DNA of 13,447 bases, taken from positions 1 through 13,447 of the forward strand of contig CAZBEF010000015.1 of the NCBI GenBank assembly GCA_964490875.1, given 5' to 3'. A program made the position numbers and the translations under genes. Shown piece after piece: positions 1-6,756 of the stretch (positions are counted from its first letter, which is position 1; the number at the start of each line of letters is the position of its first letter). The stretch comes from CAYYYG01 sp964490875. GTDB lineage: Bacteria > Patescibacteriota > Microgenomatia > UBA1406 > GWC2-37-13. The notes beneath the pieces were generated by a model that saw only the letters and a list, made by a program, of their open reading frames with translations, made no database searches and was not told the DNA's origin.

Positions 1-208
1 CACCCATATTCATAAATGGATCTTCCAGTTCAATTTCTTTTGCAACGGTAACTCCGTCGTGAACTACTGTTGGAGCGCCCCATTTACGATCGAGCGCAAC
101 ATTGCGACCTCGTGGCCCAAGCGTCGTAATGACAGCTTTAGCCAAAACATTAACACCGGCTGCAAGTTTCTGCCGTGCATCATCTGAGAATTTTATTTGT
201 TTTGCCAT
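1..208 (-). CDS. groEL: GroEL chaperonin, N-terminal fragment (cut by window edge)
   Basis: This is the first 69 residues of the 60-kDa chaperonin, the ATP-driven folding chamber of the cytoplasm. The protein opens with MAKQIKFSDDARQKL and then shows the conserved chaperonin segment TLGPRGRNVALDR, the nucleotide-binding loop around VVHDGVTVAKEIE (the Asp corresponds to the ATP-site Asp52 of E. coli) and the LEDPFMNMG block. The start is the only sensible Met and matches the family N-terminus. It lies 23 nt after groES on the same strand, so the two form the usual groES-groEL operon. No Shine-Dalgarno sequence is visible; the leader is almost pure A/T. The rest of the gene lies beyond position 1. 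Identification is secure. Confidence 0.97.
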   Translation of the reverse strand, partial: MAKQIKFSDDARQKLAAGVNVLAKAVITTLGPRGRNVALDRKWGAPTVVHDGVTVAKEIELEDPFMNMG

Positions 209-231
209 ATATATAAATTAGTAATTAATAA

Positions 232-531
232 TTAGTTGATAATAGCCATTACATCTTTCTGTTCAATAATCAGCCATTCTTCGTTTTCTACTTTAATTTC
301 ATTGCCGCCCCATTTTTTGTACACAACTTTGTCTCCAACCTTAACAGCCATAGGAGTTTTTTTACCATCAGGATGTACTAAACCTGGACCAACAGCCATA
401 ACCTCACCATACTGTGGTTTTTCTTTAACAGAATCCGGAAGAACGATCCCAGAAGCAGTCGTTTGATTCATCTGAAGAGGTCGAACTAATACATTATCGA
501 ACAAGGGTTGAATATTTTGTTTTTTTGCCAT
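232..531 (-). CDS. groES: GroES co-chaperonin
   Basis: This 99-residue protein is the 10-kDa lid of the GroEL chamber and is of normal family length. Landmarks include the N-terminal PLFDNVLVRPL strand, then the mobile loop around residues 20-33 (QTTASGIVLPDSVKEK), which binds GroEL. After these come YGEVMAVGPG and VKVGDKVVYKKWGG, and the C-terminal EEWLIIEQKDVMAII. It is the first gene of a groES-groEL operon and diverges from the Lon-like ATPase gene. I found no CIRCE operator (TTAGCACTC/GAGTGCTAA) upstream, so HrcA control is not supported here. A TATATT box lies 6 nt before the ATG, and no Shine-Dalgarno sequence is visible. Confidence 0.98.
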   Translation of the reverse strand: MAKKQNIQPLFDNVLVRPLQMNQTTASGIVLPDSVKEKPQYGEVMAVGPGLVHPDGKKTPMAVKVGDKVVYKKWGGNEIKVENEEWLIIEQKDVMAIIN

Positions 532-537
532 AGACTA

Positions 538-543
538 AATATA
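538..543 (-). promoter_or_regulatory. Candidate -10 box of groES (leaderless geometry)
   Basis: On the minus strand the sequence reads TATATT, then six bases, then the groES ATG at 531. Transcription normally starts about seven bases after a -10 box, so the message would begin at or next to the start codon. No convincing -35 hexamer lies 16-18 nt further upstream. The call rests on the hexamer and on the same geometry recurring at other genes in this window. Confidence 0.4.
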
Positions 544-601
544 GCGATAATTTATAAAATTGCTGATTACATTTTATACCTTACAAGGGTATTTTTGTCA
601 A

Positions 602-1669
602 GTGGATAATAACTCTGCTAATGTAAACAATCAATCTGGTTTATCAGAAGTAGACAGGCTTAAAACTAAGCTTCAGTCGGCTGTTTTGCCTGCACCGTTG
701 CGCGAAAAAGCACAGCAGCAGATAGAACGTATTATGCTTGCTCTCAAATATGGCGGCAATTTAAGCCAGCTTGATGTTACAGAAAAGTATATCGACTGGA
801 TTTCTGCATTGCCGTGGGAGAAAGAAACTGAAGATACATTAGATATCCAAAAAGCAAAAAACATTTTGGACAGCCACCATTTTGGTCTTGAAAAAGTAAA
901 AAGCAGAATTCTGGAATATTTGTCTGTTCTTGTCCTGGAAAAGCAGAAAATGCAGCTAAATACGTATCATGCGCCTTCTTTATTCTTCGTCGGGTTGGCT
1001 GGTACCGGAAAAACAACCTTTGCCAAGTCGCTTGCTGAATCACTTGGCCGATCATTCATACACATAGCATTCGGAGGTTTGGCGTCGGCGGGGGATTTGC
1101 GCGGCCAGGCAAAAGTTACTCCAGAGGCCGAACCAGGTCTTATCATCCGTTCTTTACGCACTGCAGGCAACAGAAATCCGGTTATTCTGCTCGATGAACT
1201 CGATCGGGTAAGCCCCGAAGTGAGGCCGGCGGTAATGGGAGCTCTGCTTGAAATACTTGATCCGGGGCAGAACAATCATTTCTTTGACTATTTTATAGAT
1301 TATCCGTTTGATATGTCGCATGCTTTGTTTGTCGCAACGGCCAATAATACTACTAATGTAGCCACTGCAGTGCTTGACCGTATGGAACTTATTCAGATGC
1401 CTTCATACACCGATGAAGATAAAATTCAGATTGCAAAGTCATATCTTCTTCCCAAGTTTCTTAAAGATATTGGACTTACTCCTGATCAGGTTACAGTAGA
1501 TGATGCATTATGGGCTGAAATTGTCCGTCCGCTTGGATTTGAGCCAGGTATCCGGAGTCTGGAGCGGATTATAGAAGGTATGATTCGGAAAGCAGCTTAT
1601 AAAATTGTCAGCGGCCAGGGGACACAGTTTTATATTAATAAGAGCAATATCAAGGAATTCACTCGGTGA
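602..1669 (+). CDS. Lon-type AAA+ ATPase lacking the LON and peptidase domains
   Basis: The 355-residue protein matches the middle of Lon protease. It has the helical linker with YIDWISALPWEKE and HFGLEKVKSRILEYL, then a full AAA+ module: Walker A GLAGTGKT (about 131-138), Walker B VILLDELD (194-201), sensor-1 FVATANN (about 243-249), arginine finger in LDRME (about 260) and sensor-2 GIRSLER (about 316-322). It stops at the NIKEFTR segment that in Lon leads into the S16 peptidase domain. The substrate-binding N-domain and the Ser-Lys protease are both absent. Downstream is another gene only 8 nt away on the opposite strand, so no hidden peptidase follows. I chose the GTG at 602, which has AAGGG 12 nt upstream and TATTTT 6 nt upstream; an in-frame TTG at 560 would add 14 residues. 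The role is inferred to be an unfoldase or remodeling ATPase, not a protease. Confidence 0.85.
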   Translation: MDNNSANVNNQSGLSEVDRLKTKLQSAVLPAPLREKAQQQIERIMLALKYGGNLSQLDVTEKYIDWISALPWEKETEDTLDIQKAKNILDSHHFGLEKVKSRILEYLSVLVLEKQKMQLNTYHAPSLFFVGLAGTGKTTFAKSLAESLGRSFIHIAFGGLASAGDLRGQAKVTPEAEPGLIIRSLRTAGNRNPVILLDELDRVSPEVRPAVMGALLEILDPGQNNHFFDYFIDYPFDMSHALFVATANNTTNVATAVLDRMELIQMPSYTDEDKIQIAKSYLLPKFLKDIGLTPDQVTVDDALWAEIVRPLGFEPGIRSLERIIEGMIRKAAYKIVSGQGTQFYINKSNIKEFTR

Positions 1670-1677
1670 TAAAGCTT

Positions 1678-3147
1678 TTAATAATACAAATAAACCGAAT
1701 CAAATGATTTTGTCTGATAGGTAGAATTATCTTTGAAATCTTGGACATCATTTTTCTCAATCGCAAAACATTCTCCCAGTTTATTCGAAGAGTATTCTTT
1801 TTTTGCAGCATCTACACTGTACACAAACTCTGTCTTTTTCCCAAAGTAATAGACAACCGCCGGATGATTACCGTAAATCTCTGTTGTTGAAAGTAACAGT
1901 CCTAACTTCTGCAATGTATCATGTGTGTTTCTGCTTCCGCCATCAAGAAGAACGTACAGTTTATCGCATCTATTTTTAGCATAGACAGATAAATGATAAT
2001 AATCATCGTATTGTGAAAAATAACTTTCCATTAGCTTATCCGCAACAACTCCTTTATAAATCATAAATCCAATAAGCCCCAGGCAGATAAGTATGAACAC
2101 AGGTTTTACTTTTTGAAATAATGTCAGAGGATATTCAATCAGAACCGCAGCTTGAGGTATTGCTGGAATTACATACCAGGCAATCTTTGTCTTAGTCAAG
2201 TTAAGAAATAAGAAATAAGGAAGAAGAAATAAAGATTTAAACAATGAGTGAGAATCAATTTGTTTTTTTATCCATTGATAAAAAAGAATAATCACACTTA
2301 CAATACTTAGCACAGCAATATTGCCAAACTGTTCGACAATAAGATCGAAATAAAAGGTCCGTTTTCCGAATTTAGATTCAACAGATTGAGTTACTCTTCG
2401 CAGCAAATGATCGCGAAAATGCACCGTAACAAATTCATTTTTGTAGAGTATAAGCATTAATACATACCATAAAATAAGAATTCCAATCTGTATGGCTATC
2501 ATTTTTAGCATTTTGATTAGTTTGTTATTTTTCTTCTCAAAAAAGAAGCGGTATATTTCAAACATGCCAATCATTAATGCGGGATAAAACCCCAAAAGCG
2601 ACTTACTGAAGACGCCGACAAATAGAAAGAAGAAACTCCACCAAAAATTAGGGAATGTCAGCAAGTATCCAATTATTCCAATAAATAGCCAGATGTCTGT
2701 ATTTACTGTCTGTGCTTTTTGAAGAAATAATGGGTTAAATGCTGTAAGAATAATTGCCAGTGTCGCAAATAATCCGGCAGAAAAACGATCAAGTCTTTTT
2801 TGCATAAAGTCGGTTATCCATCGATACATCAACGCAAGTGCTGCAACGGCAAGCATAAGGCTAAAAATTCGTGTTGAAATCTCAGGCTGCGCAGGAACAA
2901 ACTGAATTATCAACCCATACACCAGAGGTACGAGCGGCGGTTTTTCAAGCCACGCTGAACCCTGCCATAAGGGAATCGGTGAATTCTTCTGAGCCATTTC
3001 GCGTCCAACCTGCACATATATGCTTTCATCCCAATCGTAAAAGGGCGTAGGATGACTTACCATTTTGTAGGAGAGAATTAAGAAATAAAAAATAAGAAAT
3101 AAGATTATTGGTACGTGGTACTTAATCCGGGAGAATTTTAGATTCAT
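1678..3147 (-). CDS. GT-C membrane glycosyltransferase, GT39/ArnT-PMT family
   Basis: This 489-residue protein is strongly hydrophobic with many membrane-spanning stretches, the first at about residues 12-27. Right after it comes the acidic first external loop, DWDESIY (38-44), the catalytic Asp/Glu position of PMT/ArnT-like enzymes, followed by SAWLEKPPLVPLVYG (64-78), the classic conserved block of PMT_2 proteins. The C-terminal ~100 residues form a soluble, probably extracytoplasmic tail. By family it should move a sugar from a polyprenyl-phosphate donor to a protein or glycan on the outer membrane face; donor and acceptor cannot be read from sequence. It lies downstream of the GT2 gene on the same strand across a 196-nt gap with a repeat. 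It also has its own extended -10 box, so it may be transcribed separately. Confidence 0.88.
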   Translation of the reverse strand: MNLKFSRIKYHVPIILFLIFYFLILSYKMVSHPTPFYDWDESIYVQVGREMAQKNSPIPLWQGSAWLEKPPLVPLVYGLIIQFVPAQPEISTRIFSLMLAVAALALMYRWITDFMQKRLDRFSAGLFATLAIILTAFNPLFLQKAQTVNTDIWLFIGIIGYLLTFPNFWWSFFFLFVGVFSKSLLGFYPALMIGMFEIYRFFFEKKNNKLIKMLKMIAIQIGILILWYVLMLILYKNEFVTVHFRDHLLRRVTQSVESKFGKRTFYFDLIVEQFGNIAVLSIVSVIILFYQWIKKQIDSHSLFKSLFLLPYFLFLNLTKTKIAWYVIPAIPQAAVLIEYPLTLFQKVKPVFILICLGLIGFMIYKGVVADKLMESYFSQYDDYYHLSVYAKNRCDKLYVLLDGGSRNTHDTLQKLGLLLSTTEIYGNHPAVVYYFGKKTEFVYSVDAAKKEYSSNKLGECFAIEKNDVQDFKDNSTYQTKSFDSVYLYY

Positions 3148-3154
3148 GAATGTA

Positions 3155-3160
3155 ATTTTA
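3155..3160 (-). promoter_or_regulatory. Extended -10 box upstream of the GT39 gene
   Basis: The minus strand reads TGTTAAAAT, a TGn-extended -10 element, followed by seven bases and then the ATG at 3147. An extended -10 can work without a good -35, and none is seen. The expected start point falls at the ATG, so the transcript would be leaderless. It lies between the palindromic repeat at 3208-3227 and the gene. Confidence 0.45.
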
Positions 3161-3183
3161 ACATGTCGTAAGTCCTTTTTAGA

Positions 3184-3239
3184 GGGATTGCTACGTCAGG
3201 TACTCTCCCTGCCTGCCGGCAGGCAGGCTCGCAATGACG
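3184..3239. repeat. Dispersed short repeat with a nested 20-bp palindrome (copy 1)
   Basis: The perfect palindrome CCTGCCTGCCGGCAGGCAGG occupies 3208-3227 and is far richer in G+C than its surroundings. It is flanked by GGGATTGCTACGTCAGG (3184-3200) and CTCGCAATGACG (3228-3239), which resemble the ends of a short repeat (GGGATTGC...GCAATGACG) common in many bacterial genomes. Removing the palindrome joins the flanks as TACTCTC+CTCGCAATGACG, as if it had been inserted. No T-run follows on either strand, so it is not a typical intrinsic terminator, although the RNA hairpin would be strong. A second palindrome copy is at 8521-8539. Confidence 0.8.
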
Positions 3240-3263
3240 TAAATCTACATCTTATAAAGATTA

Positions 3264-3371
3264 TTATTTATCGAAACGGTGGAGAATAATATTCAAGAAA
3301 TAAAGCGCAATCATCAGGAAGATTTTTGGGAAGAGTAGAAGACTTATAGCATATCTACGATATACTTTTTT
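3264..3371 (-). other. A AAA AAG slippery site and 33-residue -1-frame extension of the GT2 gene
   Basis: Near the 3' end of the GT2 gene a run of nine A (minus strand, 3366-3374) ends in the in-frame heptamer A AAA AAG (3365-3371), the same slip motif as in E. coli dnaX. In the normal frame translation stops at 3344-3346 after YIVDML. A -1 slip gives 33 further residues, VYRRYAISLLLFPKIF followed by LMIALYFLNIILHRFDK, to a TAA at 3264-3266. The extension has basic residues, then about 20 hydrophobic ones, and looks like a C-terminal membrane anchor. A small hairpin, ATATC-gta-GATAT, lies just downstream of the slip site. It could be programmed frameshifting, transcriptional slippage, a real one-base deletion, or a homopolymer sequencing error. 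Confidence 0.5.
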
Positions 3372-4135
3372 TTTGAAAAGTCGTATTTGTTTGAAAGATC
3401 ATTGATGCGGATACTTAAGATATCTCGGATTGTCTCAAGCGCATCTTTTACAAAACTAACCCGCTCTGTTTTTACGTGATGCCATACTACCGGAACCTCT
3501 TTTATCTTGCAGCCTAAGCGTTTGGCAATAAAAAGAAATTCAATATCAAAACCGGCAGTAACCGAAGCTGCATTTAATACATGATCTTCTTTGAAAACCT
3601 GAAGTTTATTGATTACTTCGAGTGCAACATTTTTATCGAATATTTTAAATCCGCACTGAGTATCCTTAATTCCATGAAGGCCGATTAACACGTTTCGAGT
3701 GATCATGAATCCGACTGCCAATATTTTTCGAGCCAGCGGTGCGCCTTCCCGATTTGAGTTTCTGGAACCAATAACAACATGATATCCTTCTTTAATTCCC
3801 TTTATCAGTTTCTCAGATTCTTCAATAGGCGTAGCTAAATCAAAGTCCGAAAACATCACGTAGTCCGACTTACTTTCTTTAATTCCGGTGATTATTGCAA
3901 ACGCTTTTCCACCGTGTGCATTCTCAAGCAGTTTAAATTTAGGGAATTTCGGCAGATATTTTTCCTTCATGATTTTTTTTGAATTATCTGTCGAACCATC
4001 GTCAACAAGAAGTACTTCTTTAAACCGGCTGTCTTTTGAAGTATATAGTCCTATTTTGTCCAGCGATCCTGCTTTTATATTGTCTTCTTCGTTATAGCAG
4101 GGGACTATAAGAGTGATATTGATATTAGTTTGCAT
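3344..4135 (-). CDS. GT2 glycosyltransferase, dolichyl-phosphate glucosyltransferase (ALG5)-like
   Basis: This 263-residue GT-A fold enzyme probably transfers a sugar from a nucleotide donor to a polyprenyl phosphate on the cytoplasmic membrane face. Landmarks are the N-terminal LIVPCYNEEDNI (9-20), LLVDDGSTDNS (42-52), the metal-binding DXD region FSDFDLATPIEE (about 95-106), IGSRNS, and DTQCGFKIF (about 158-166), a block typical of ALG5/DPM1-type enzymes. The start ATG overlaps the end of the upstream GT-C gene by 11 nt, so the two are translationally linked. In the annotated frame it has no membrane segment. A slippery A-run at codons 255-257 would replace the last six residues with a hydrophobic tail, giving 290 residues in all. 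The sugar is not predictable. Confidence 0.9.
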   Translation of the reverse strand: MQTNINITLIVPCYNEEDNIKAGSLDKIGLYTSKDSRFKEVLLVDDGSTDNSKKIMKEKYLPKFPKFKLLENAHGGKAFAIITGIKESKSDYVMFSDFDLATPIEESEKLIKGIKEGYHVVIGSRNSNREGAPLARKILAVGFMITRNVLIGLHGIKDTQCGFKIFDKNVALEVINKLQVFKEDHVLNAASVTAGFDIEFLFIAKRLGCKIKEVPVVWHHVKTERVSFVKDALETIRDILSIRINDLSNKYDFSKKKYIVDML

Positions 4136-5579
4136 GTGCCAGTTTATAAATTTTTATCCGTTCAAATTCCCATTGATCGGCTATTTTTGCCTTCCCGAAC
4201 ATCGATATGTTCCAGGACGGTGAATCTATTATACTACAGGGCTCTTTATTACACAATACGAACATTTGATCGGTTATCTCGGTCTTCTCCCTATCCGCAG
4301 GCCTTAATCCCTTCACTTCTAGAAAGTATAAATAGGGGTCTTCTGTAAAGTCTATAGGCCATGTCGCTATGTTATAAGGTTTATTACCTATTTTAGGAGC
4401 TAAAAAGTCGGCAAACCGTTGAGCATGACTTATCTGGTTATTAGGTTCGCGTGTAAAATAATAGTACTGTTGTGCATTAACAACTATATATAAGAATACT
4501 ATAATCACAACAGCAAGAGAATATACATAGTTCTGTCTGAATACTGTATGTAACAAGACACTGCCTAAAAAGAATAGGCTAAAATAGACACTCATATAGT
4601 AGTGAGGATGACGAAAACTCACTAGCGTACTAAACCCAATCAGATAAATAATTATATTTGCCAAATTAAGCAGCTCGAACATACTCCATTTTTTCCATCG
4701 AAGAAAGCCATATATGCCGACAAATACAAGTAAAATTACTACAGAAAACTGCTGTGGTATAGATACCTGAAATACATGCGAGAAAAAAGCAGCAGTTGTT
4801 TCGGAAAATTGAGAAATAGACGAGCCGCCCGAAACGTTGCCTTCTTTTTGAAGAAGGGCTAGCAGACTTTTTGAATTTAAGAAACCATGTTTCAAGTCAA
4901 ACAATATCAGAGGAGCCGAGAACACAATAAATCCTACTATCGCAGCAATAAATGCTATAAACAGTTTAAATTTCTGCTTGTCGCTTATTATTTGATAAAT
5001 GCCAAAAATACCAATAGGGATTATTAATAAAATGGCTAGATAATGAAGCTGTATCGATAGAGCAAATAATGATCCAAATAAAAAACTTACAATAAGATTC
5101 TTTTTTTGAAAAGACAATACGGCTAGATATAAAGTAATAAAACTGAAATAAGGGAGCGGATTGGGATTCCAAGAAAAGCGGGAATAGTCGATATTTATAA
5201 AAGAAAATGTAGCCAGGATTAGGAATAAATCTGCTGCTGTTTTTTTATAATCCCGTCTTATCAGTACGTAACAGGCAATCAGTCCGATTATCGACAGCAA
5301 AGCAACACCGATGGCCATACCAGCCGGATTTAATCGGCTAATCCATAAAAAGGGTGCAATCAGATAGTAGTAAAATGGACCTAGAAAAATATGGCCGATC
5401 GAAGTAGGCGGTCCTATCGCCGGCAAGTGTTCAAATGTAATGATGCGTTTTACTATAATGGCATCCCGTCCCTGATCAGATAGAAAAACGGTAAAAGGTC
5501 CTATTTTGTAAAATCTCAGAAATATTGCGATCAGTAATGTTGCAACCGGGAGCTTATTTTTTGATAGAATATTCATCAT
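4125..5579 (-). CDS. Polytopic GT-C-type glycosyltransferase (GT39-like)
   Basis: This is an integral membrane protein of about 484 residues with many hydrophobic helices, the first beginning near residue 10. The first external loop carries FLSDQGRDAIIVKRII, the acidic motif position expected in GT-C enzymes. It is followed by SIGHIFLGPFYYYL and the YSRFSWNPNPLPYF block, which fits the GT39/PMT-like superfamily. Two adjacent Met codons (5577-5579 and 5574-5576) are the likely start. An upstream in-frame ATG at 5672 would add a charged tail overlapping the divergent gene and is rejected. It is first in an operon with the GT2 gene, whose ATG lies inside its last codons; the GT2 may make the lipid-linked sugar it uses. 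Donor and acceptor are unknown. Confidence 0.8.
   Translation of the reverse strand: MMNILSKNKLPVATLLIAIFLRFYKIGPFTVFLSDQGRDAIIVKRIITFEHLPAIGPPTSIGHIFLGPFYYYLIAPFLWISRLNPAGMAIGVALLSIIGLIACYVLIRRDYKKTAADLFLILATFSFINIDYSRFSWNPNPLPYFSFITLYLAVLSFQKKNLIVSFLFGSLFALSIQLHYLAILLIIPIGIFGIYQIISDKQKFKLFIAFIAAIVGFIVFSAPLILFDLKHGFLNSKSLLALLQKEGNVSGGSSISQFSETTAAFFSHVFQVSIPQQFSVVILLVFVGIYGFLRWKKWSMFELLNLANIIIYLIGFSTLVSFRHPHYYMSVYFSLFFLGSVLLHTVFRQNYVYSLAVVIIVFLYIVVNAQQYYYFTREPNNQISHAQRFADFLAPKIGNKPYNIATWPIDFTEDPYLYFLEVKGLRPADREKTEITDQMFVLCNKEPCSIIDSPSWNISMFGKAKIADQWEFERIKIYKLAHAN
5565..5570 (+). promoter_or_regulatory. Candidate -10 box for the 5584 gene
   Basis: TAGAAT, preceded by TGA, lies 13 nt before the ATG at 5584. 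A weak TTGCAA (5540-5545) is a possible -35 at a long 19-nt spacing. Transcription would start near 5577 with a leader of about seven bases. The box lies inside the first codons of the divergent minus-strand gene. Confidence 0.35.
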
Positions 5580-5583
5580 AGTT

Positions 5584-6741
5584 ATGAATACTGATATACG
5601 TAGATATTGTACCTTAATTTTTGTTGTACTTTTGAGCAGCTTTATTTTATGGCTGCCATTTATCATTCGCACACCGAATTGGGCTGGTCTGACAATTCCA
5701 AATTCAGATTTTCAATATGTCTATGGAAGCTTCGACGGGCCTTTATATATCATCCCCGCAAAAACTTTATACGATCCTGATAAAATCGATATACCTGGCA
5801 AAGGCCTTATAATCTCACTCCCATTAAGCGCTGGATATTTTCCTGCACACTTGCCTTTGTATCCGCTTGTCATCCGAGTTTTCGGAGAAGTTATCGGCTA
5901 TGCACGGTCGCTTATTTTCACCAATATTCTTTTTAGTTCAATGCTTGCTTTACTGTTCTACTATCTAGTGAGGAAATTTAACATAACACAAAAACCAATG
6001 GTATTGACTATCATTTTTTTGTTTTTGCCCAGGTTATTAGTGCTTCGTTCGGTAGGGGCTCCGGAAAGTCTTTTCATGTTTCTTATTCTCGGATCACTCT
6101 TGTTTTTTGAAAAGAAGAATTACCTTATGGCCGGAATTCTGGGAGGATTGTCGGCGATGACAAAAACGCCTGGTGTTCTGCTATTTGCTGCTTATTTCCT
6201 TGTTCTTATTGAACCGTTTATGCCATTCCACAAGCCTCATGAACATCATCGAAAGTTTGCATGGGACATGCTCGGTATATTTTTAATACCAATTGGTTTG
6301 TTACTTGTCTTTCTTTTTTATCAATTTCGATATCACGATTTCTTTGCTTATTTTCATACCAATGCCAATGTGCCGATGCCGTACCCGTTTGCCGCGTTTA
6401 ATTTTCAGCAGAAATGGGTAGGAAGCGCATGGCTTGAAGATATTGTGCTTTATTTTTTCATGTATCTAACCGCGGTCGTTTTTCTCTGGAATTCGAAGTA
6501 TAGAAGTTTCTTTTATTTCAGTGCAGTTTTTTTCTTCGCTTCGATATTCATCCAACATCGCGATATTTCGCGCTATATGATTCCTTTATGGCCGCTAGCA
6601 TGTATCGCATTTGAGAAATTTTTCACATCAAAAAAGTTCATGATTATCTTTTTAATCCTACTCCCGGCTATTTATTTGTACGCTTGGAACTTTATAATCT
6701 ATAACATTATGCCGATTGGTGACTGGTCTCCCTTTTTATGA
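5584..6741 (+). CDS. GT-C membrane protein, probable mannosyltransferase-like (PIG-V/COG5542-like)
   Basis: This 385-residue polytopic membrane protein starts with a hydrophobic helix at about residues 10-28. It is followed by an external loop with Asp residues (NSDFQYVYGSFDGPLYIIP), the usual place of the GT-C catalytic acid. Later blocks such as FPAHLPLYPLVIRVFG, GAPESLFMFLILGSLLFFEKK, GLSAMTKTPGVLL and QHRDISRYMIPLWPLACIAFE recall the Gpi18/PIG-V-like mannosyltransferase family, with its YPL, PES, T+TPG and H+D.SRY.+P positions. I am confident it is a GT-C protein and less so of the subfamily. The start is fixed by the TM1 position. The next gene starts 15 nt downstream but has its own -10-like box in that gap. 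Confidence 0.75.
   Translation: MNTDIRRYCTLIFVVLLSSFILWLPFIIRTPNWAGLTIPNSDFQYVYGSFDGPLYIIPAKTLYDPDKIDIPGKGLIISLPLSAGYFPAHLPLYPLVIRVFGEVIGYARSLIFTNILFSSMLALLFYYLVRKFNITQKPMVLTIIFLFLPRLLVLRSVGAPESLFMFLILGSLLFFEKKNYLMAGILGGLSAMTKTPGVLLFAAYFLVLIEPFMPFHKPHEHHRKFAWDMLGIFLIPIGLLLVFLFYQFRYHDFFAYFHTNANVPMPYPFAAFNFQQKWVGSAWLEDIVLYFFMYLTAVVFLWNSKYRSFFYFSAVFFFASIFIQHRDISRYMIPLWPLACIAFEKFFTSKKFMIIFLILLPAIYLYAWNFIIYNIMPIGDWSPFL
5606..5611 (-). promoter_or_regulatory. Candidate -10 box for the divergent GT-C/GT2 operon
   Basis: The minus strand reads TACAAT, 26 nt upstream of the first candidate ATG at 5579, predicting a leader of about 20 nt. It lies inside the coding region of the plus-strand gene that starts at 5584, so the two divergent promoters overlap each other's genes. 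No good -35 is seen. Confidence 0.35.
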
Positions 6742-6743
6742 TG

Positions 6744-6749
6744 TACAAT
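6744..6749 (+). promoter_or_regulatory. Candidate -10 box of the efflux operon (leaderless geometry)
   Basis: TACAAT sits in the 15-nt gap between two genes, seven bases before the ATG at 6757. This spacing puts the transcription start on the start codon. No clear -35 is visible at 16-18 nt. Confidence 0.4.
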
Positions 6750-6756
6750 AAAATTT

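Noticed and set aside
560..601. TTG start that would lengthen the Lon-like ATPase by 14 residues
   Set aside because: The added residues have no Lon-family resemblance, while the GTG at 602 has AAGGG and a -10-like box upstream. It remains possible and is noted in the entry.
532..601. CIRCE operator for HrcA in front of groES
   Set aside because: No TTAGCACTC/GAGTGCTAA inverted repeat is present in the divergent region.
777..1275. Minus-strand ORFs inside the Lon-like gene
   Set aside because: They run opposite an unmistakable AAA+ coding region and show no family motifs.
1669..1684. TAAAGCTTTTA between the convergent Lon-like and GT39 genes as a bidirectional terminator
   Set aside because: The inverted repeat is too short and AT-only around one GC to be a credible terminator stem.
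3208..3227. Palindrome as an intrinsic terminator
   Set aside because: A strong stem, but no T-run follows on either strand. The second copy sits inside an operon, so termination is unlikely to be its main role.
3278..3340. Short plus-strand GTG ORF (19 codons) in the GT39/GT2 gap
   Set aside because: It lies antisense to the GT2 -1-frame extension, has no promoter, and is too short to support.
5580..5672. N-terminal extension of the minus-strand GT-C gene
   Set aside because: It adds a charged 31-residue tail that overlaps the divergent gene's well-placed first membrane helix. Two Met codons just before the family-like N-terminus are better starts.
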